Shown here: piece by piece, positions 41,354-43,068 of the stretch
How the letters are laid out: every line of letters starts with the position of its first letter
Numbering within the stretch: position 1 is the stretch's first letter
Origin: Myxococcota bacterium
GTDB lineage: Bacteria > Myxococcota_C > UBA6777
DNA length: 43,068 nucleotides
Direction of reading: 5' to 3'
Assembly (NCBI GenBank): GCA_023150835.1
Contig: JAKLKB010000134.1
Coordinates: 1 to 43,068, forward strand
Notes under the pieces: model-generated
The model's database searches: none
Seen by the model: only the letters and a program-made list of their open reading frames with translations
Told to the model about the DNA's origin: nothing
Made by a program: the position numbers and the translations under genes

Positions 41354-42697
41354 TCAGCAAGAACAATCACAGAAGGAAACGGTAATCGAACAGGCAGGTT
41401 TGCCCGTTATAGAGCGGATGATCGAGCGTTTGGAATAAAAGCTGGAGAGCAACACTTCAAACTGACCATCGCTTTCCAAATCGAACAACCCTTCTATCTT
41501 TTGATCAGCCTCCAAGCCAAGCAATGGCTGTAGCTGCTTGAGTTGTCCTGAGGCGCTCTTTTCTGCCACGCCGTAGAGATCCATCCGAACATCTTCCGCA
41601 CCACAAAAGACGTTCCCCTCTTTGGTTTGCAAACGCACTTGAAACAAGAACAACGTACGCCCAAGTCCCGCAAAAGAACGAAAAGAGAAATGACGTCGCA
41701 ATGTTTCTTTTTTCTTTTCGGCGTCTTGCGTCGCTTTTGCCAGCGCTTTGTGGTAGCCATCGTCCTTCAAAAAGAGTTCTTGTAGCTGTGCGAGTTGTTG
41801 TGGTTGTGGTGTTGTGGGCTGTTCCAGATACATCGCGGGGGTCTTGTGTTCCACAGGCAATGCAAAATCAAAGCGTAGACCGCGAGGGAGTGTTTGTGGA
41901 GCGCATGACAATTGTGCAAACAACACAGGCTCTCCACAACCCGGTGCTTTGGGCTTGCGGCCTTGAGAATGGGTTTGCATCCAACCAAAATGAGGCTGCC
42001 CTCTTGTGAGAAAAACGAAGCGTTTGATCGCACAAGTCGCAACCGAATTGTTTTGCTTCAGACTAAAAATGTTGTACTTTTTTCCTATCTCATATCCACC
42101 CACCCGCCGACTTGCAGTCGGAGCGATCCACGTTGTAAGCGAACCTTTCCATTGTTTGGGGCGAACAGAGATCGGCTGCACACGTTGAGCCAGCGCATCC
42201 GCAAGCGGCAGATGCAAAAAAAGCGTCCCTTTGTGTTCCTCGACCCAACGCATCGCTCCACATTGAAACGAGGTTGGCTGCGCTTCTCCGCGACAATGAG
42301 CCTCCACATGACGCTGTATCCCGACATATTTACCAGCATTTTTCAAATAGTGATCGATCTTGAGTCTCTGAAGTTTCTTTGCAAATTGTACCGCTTTCTT
42401 CTTTGAAGAGAATGCCTGTGCCACCACAACTTCGTAGCAAGGCATCAGTCCCTTAAACTCCGAAGAAGAAAGCCTCGCGACCCGCGCACCCAACGATGGA
42501 TTCTGCTGCAAAAGCAACAAACCCGCTGGCACCACGCCTTGTTGTTTTGAGGAACTCAAGATAACCAACCACTGGTCGGCATAGGATGACGCTGACCTTC
42601 TCTGATGCTGTTGCGCGACCACATCCCATGATTCCAAAGCACACAAGCACAACATCAGCAGCGACACGCGCAACAATACACGCCGAAAAAAACGCAT
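41354..42697 (-). CDS. Exported protein with SPOR-like N-terminal domain
   Basis: The 447-residue protein begins MRFFRRVLLRVSLLMLCLCA, a signal peptide ending near VVAQ. Residues 40-125 (WLVILSSSK through KKAVQFAKKLQRLKIDHYLK) look like a SPOR-type fold, a peptidoglycan-binding domain also seen in myxobacterial exported proteins. The middle has Cys-containing beta-rich stretches, and LFDLESDGQFEVLLSS near the C-terminus resembles one FG-GAP/calcium-like blade. It ends with a Cys-rich tail (FCDCSC). ATG 42697 follows AGGAGG by 5 bases. A periplasmic or envelope role is inferred; catalysis is not evident. The 67-bp repeat array starts 14 bases upstream of the ATG. Confidence 0.78.
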   Translation of the reverse strand: MRFFRRVLLRVSLLMLCLCALESWDVVAQQHQRRSASSYADQWLVILSSSKQQGVVPAGLLLLQQNPSLGARVARLSSSEFKGLMPCYEVVVAQAFSSKKKAVQFAKKLQRLKIDHYLKNAGKYVGIQRHVEAHCRGEAQPTSFQCGAMRWVEEHKGTLFLHLPLADALAQRVQPISVRPKQWKGSLTTWIAPTASRRVGGYEIGKKYNIFSLKQNNSVATCAIKRFVFLTRGQPHFGWMQTHSQGRKPKAPGCGEPVLFAQLSCAPQTLPRGLRFDFALPVEHKTPAMYLEQPTTPQPQQLAQLQELFLKDDGYHKALAKATQDAEKKKETLRRHFSFRSFAGLGRTLFLFQVRLQTKEGNVFCGAEDVRMDLYGVAEKSASGQLKQLQPLLGLEADQKIEGLFDLESDGQFEVLLSSFYSKRSIIRSITGKPACSITVSFCDCSC

Positions 42698-42710
42698 TGA
42701 TCCTCCTCGC

Positions 42711-43068
42711 GATGAATCTAAGGATAGTACGTAGATGCCCTATTCTTGGGCAGCCACGCGGGGTTGCCCCTACATTCGACGAATCTAAAGACAGTACGTA
42801 GATGCCCTATGATTGGGCAGCCACGGGGGGCTGCCCCTACATTTGATGAATCTAAAGATAGTACGTAGATGCCCTATGATTGGGCAGAAACGGGGGGCTG
42901 CCCCTACATTTGATGAACCTAAGGACAGTACGTAGATGCCCTATAATCGGGCAGCCACGGGGGGCTGCCCCTACATTTGATGAACCTAAGGACAGTACGT
43001 AGATGCCCTATAATCGGGCAGCCACGGGGGGCTGCCCCTACATTTGATGAACCTAAGGACAGTACGTA
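42711..43068 (+). repeat. 67-bp tandem array of the R3 REP-like hairpin, open at the window end
   Basis: Units begin at 42711, 42778, 42845, 42912, 42979 and 43046: an exact 67-base period, five full units and a partial sixth. Each contains AGTACGTAGATGCCC, a spacer, GGGCAGCC-loop-GGCTGCCC (8-bp stem, imperfect in some units) and CCCCTACATT. The fourth and fifth units are almost identical; the first is the most diverged. The same core is found alone at 12251 and 36374. Confidence 0.97.

Noticed and set aside
41018-41533. + strand frame after tRNA-Phe
   Set aside because: It lacks a ribosome binding site, starts inside the terminator hairpin and runs into the opposite-strand gene; no coding signal.
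42711-43068. CRISPR array
   Set aside because: Units repeat at exactly 67 bases with nearly uniform sequence throughout; there are no variable spacers and no cas genes nearby.

Overview
The window reads as a chromosomal segment from a Myxococcota-like (deltaproteobacterial) bacterium of moderate GC content. The clues are many exported cysteine-rich repeat proteins and lipoproteins, a CFI-box protein fused to an outer-membrane barrel of the type common in myxobacteria, an ECF sigma/DUF4384/caspase operon, a large 2OG-Fe(II) oxygenase, TPR proteins with proline-rich tails, and a V-type ATPase operon of the DUF2764 class. The exact lineage cannot be fixed from sequence alone. I see no phage or insertion-sequence gene, no rRNA and no CRISPR array.

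Layout. 0.3-5.8 kb (+): a partial V-ATPase operon, I-K-E-DUF2764-A, with no B, D or F genes in the window and repeats at both ends. 5.8-12.2 kb (+): a 38-bp tandem repeat, a SUMF1-fold protein, a Sel1/ExbD-like membrane protein, a small helix-hairpin-helix-like protein, a large 2OG-Fe(II) oxygenase, and an exported basic protein with five I-V-[VL]-H-D repeats. 12.5-16.8 kb (-): a tight three-gene unit of an OLD/AAA15-type ATPase, a CHAT-like cysteine protease and an LRR-PP2C phosphatase. 17.1-18.7 kb (-): a collagen-like cysteine-rich exported protein. 19.1-22.3 kb (-): ECF sigma factor, DUF4384-like membrane protein, and caspase with EF-hand loop and predicted barrel. 22.8 kb: tRNA-Leu(CAG). 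23.0-26.7 kb (-): two more surface lipoproteins. 26.8-32.6 kb (-): TPR protein, thioredoxin-like protein and PlsB-type acyltransferase. 32.9-37.5 kb (-): CFI-box/barrel fusion, asd, DUF2062 and DUF3465. 37.9-40.8 kb (+): glgC-coaD and an exported DUF3108/DUF6134-like protein. 40.9 kb: tRNA-Phe with a near-consensus promoter and a terminator. 41.4-42.7 kb (-): an exported SPOR-like protein. The window ends inside a 67-bp tandem array.

How the genes fit together. The ATPase-CHAT-LRR/PP2C unit is the best candidate for an undescribed system. The first two genes overlap by one base and the third follows 19 bases later. An SMC/OLD-like ATPase (possible sensor), a caspase-related protease (possible effector) and a phosphatase with a leucine-rich recognition domain (possible regulator) make a plausible defence or regulated-proteolysis module; this is inference from architecture only. 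The ECF operon looks like a self-contained envelope-stress/caspase unit.

Non-coding sequence is dominated by dispersed repeats. Family R1 (about 115-130 bp, five copies and one partial) and family R2 (two copies) lie between genes. A REP-like hairpin occurs as two solitary copies and as the unit of the terminal array. The genome also appears to use two codon styles, one ending mostly in G and one mostly in C/T/A, and the atpA gene changes from one to the other part-way along.
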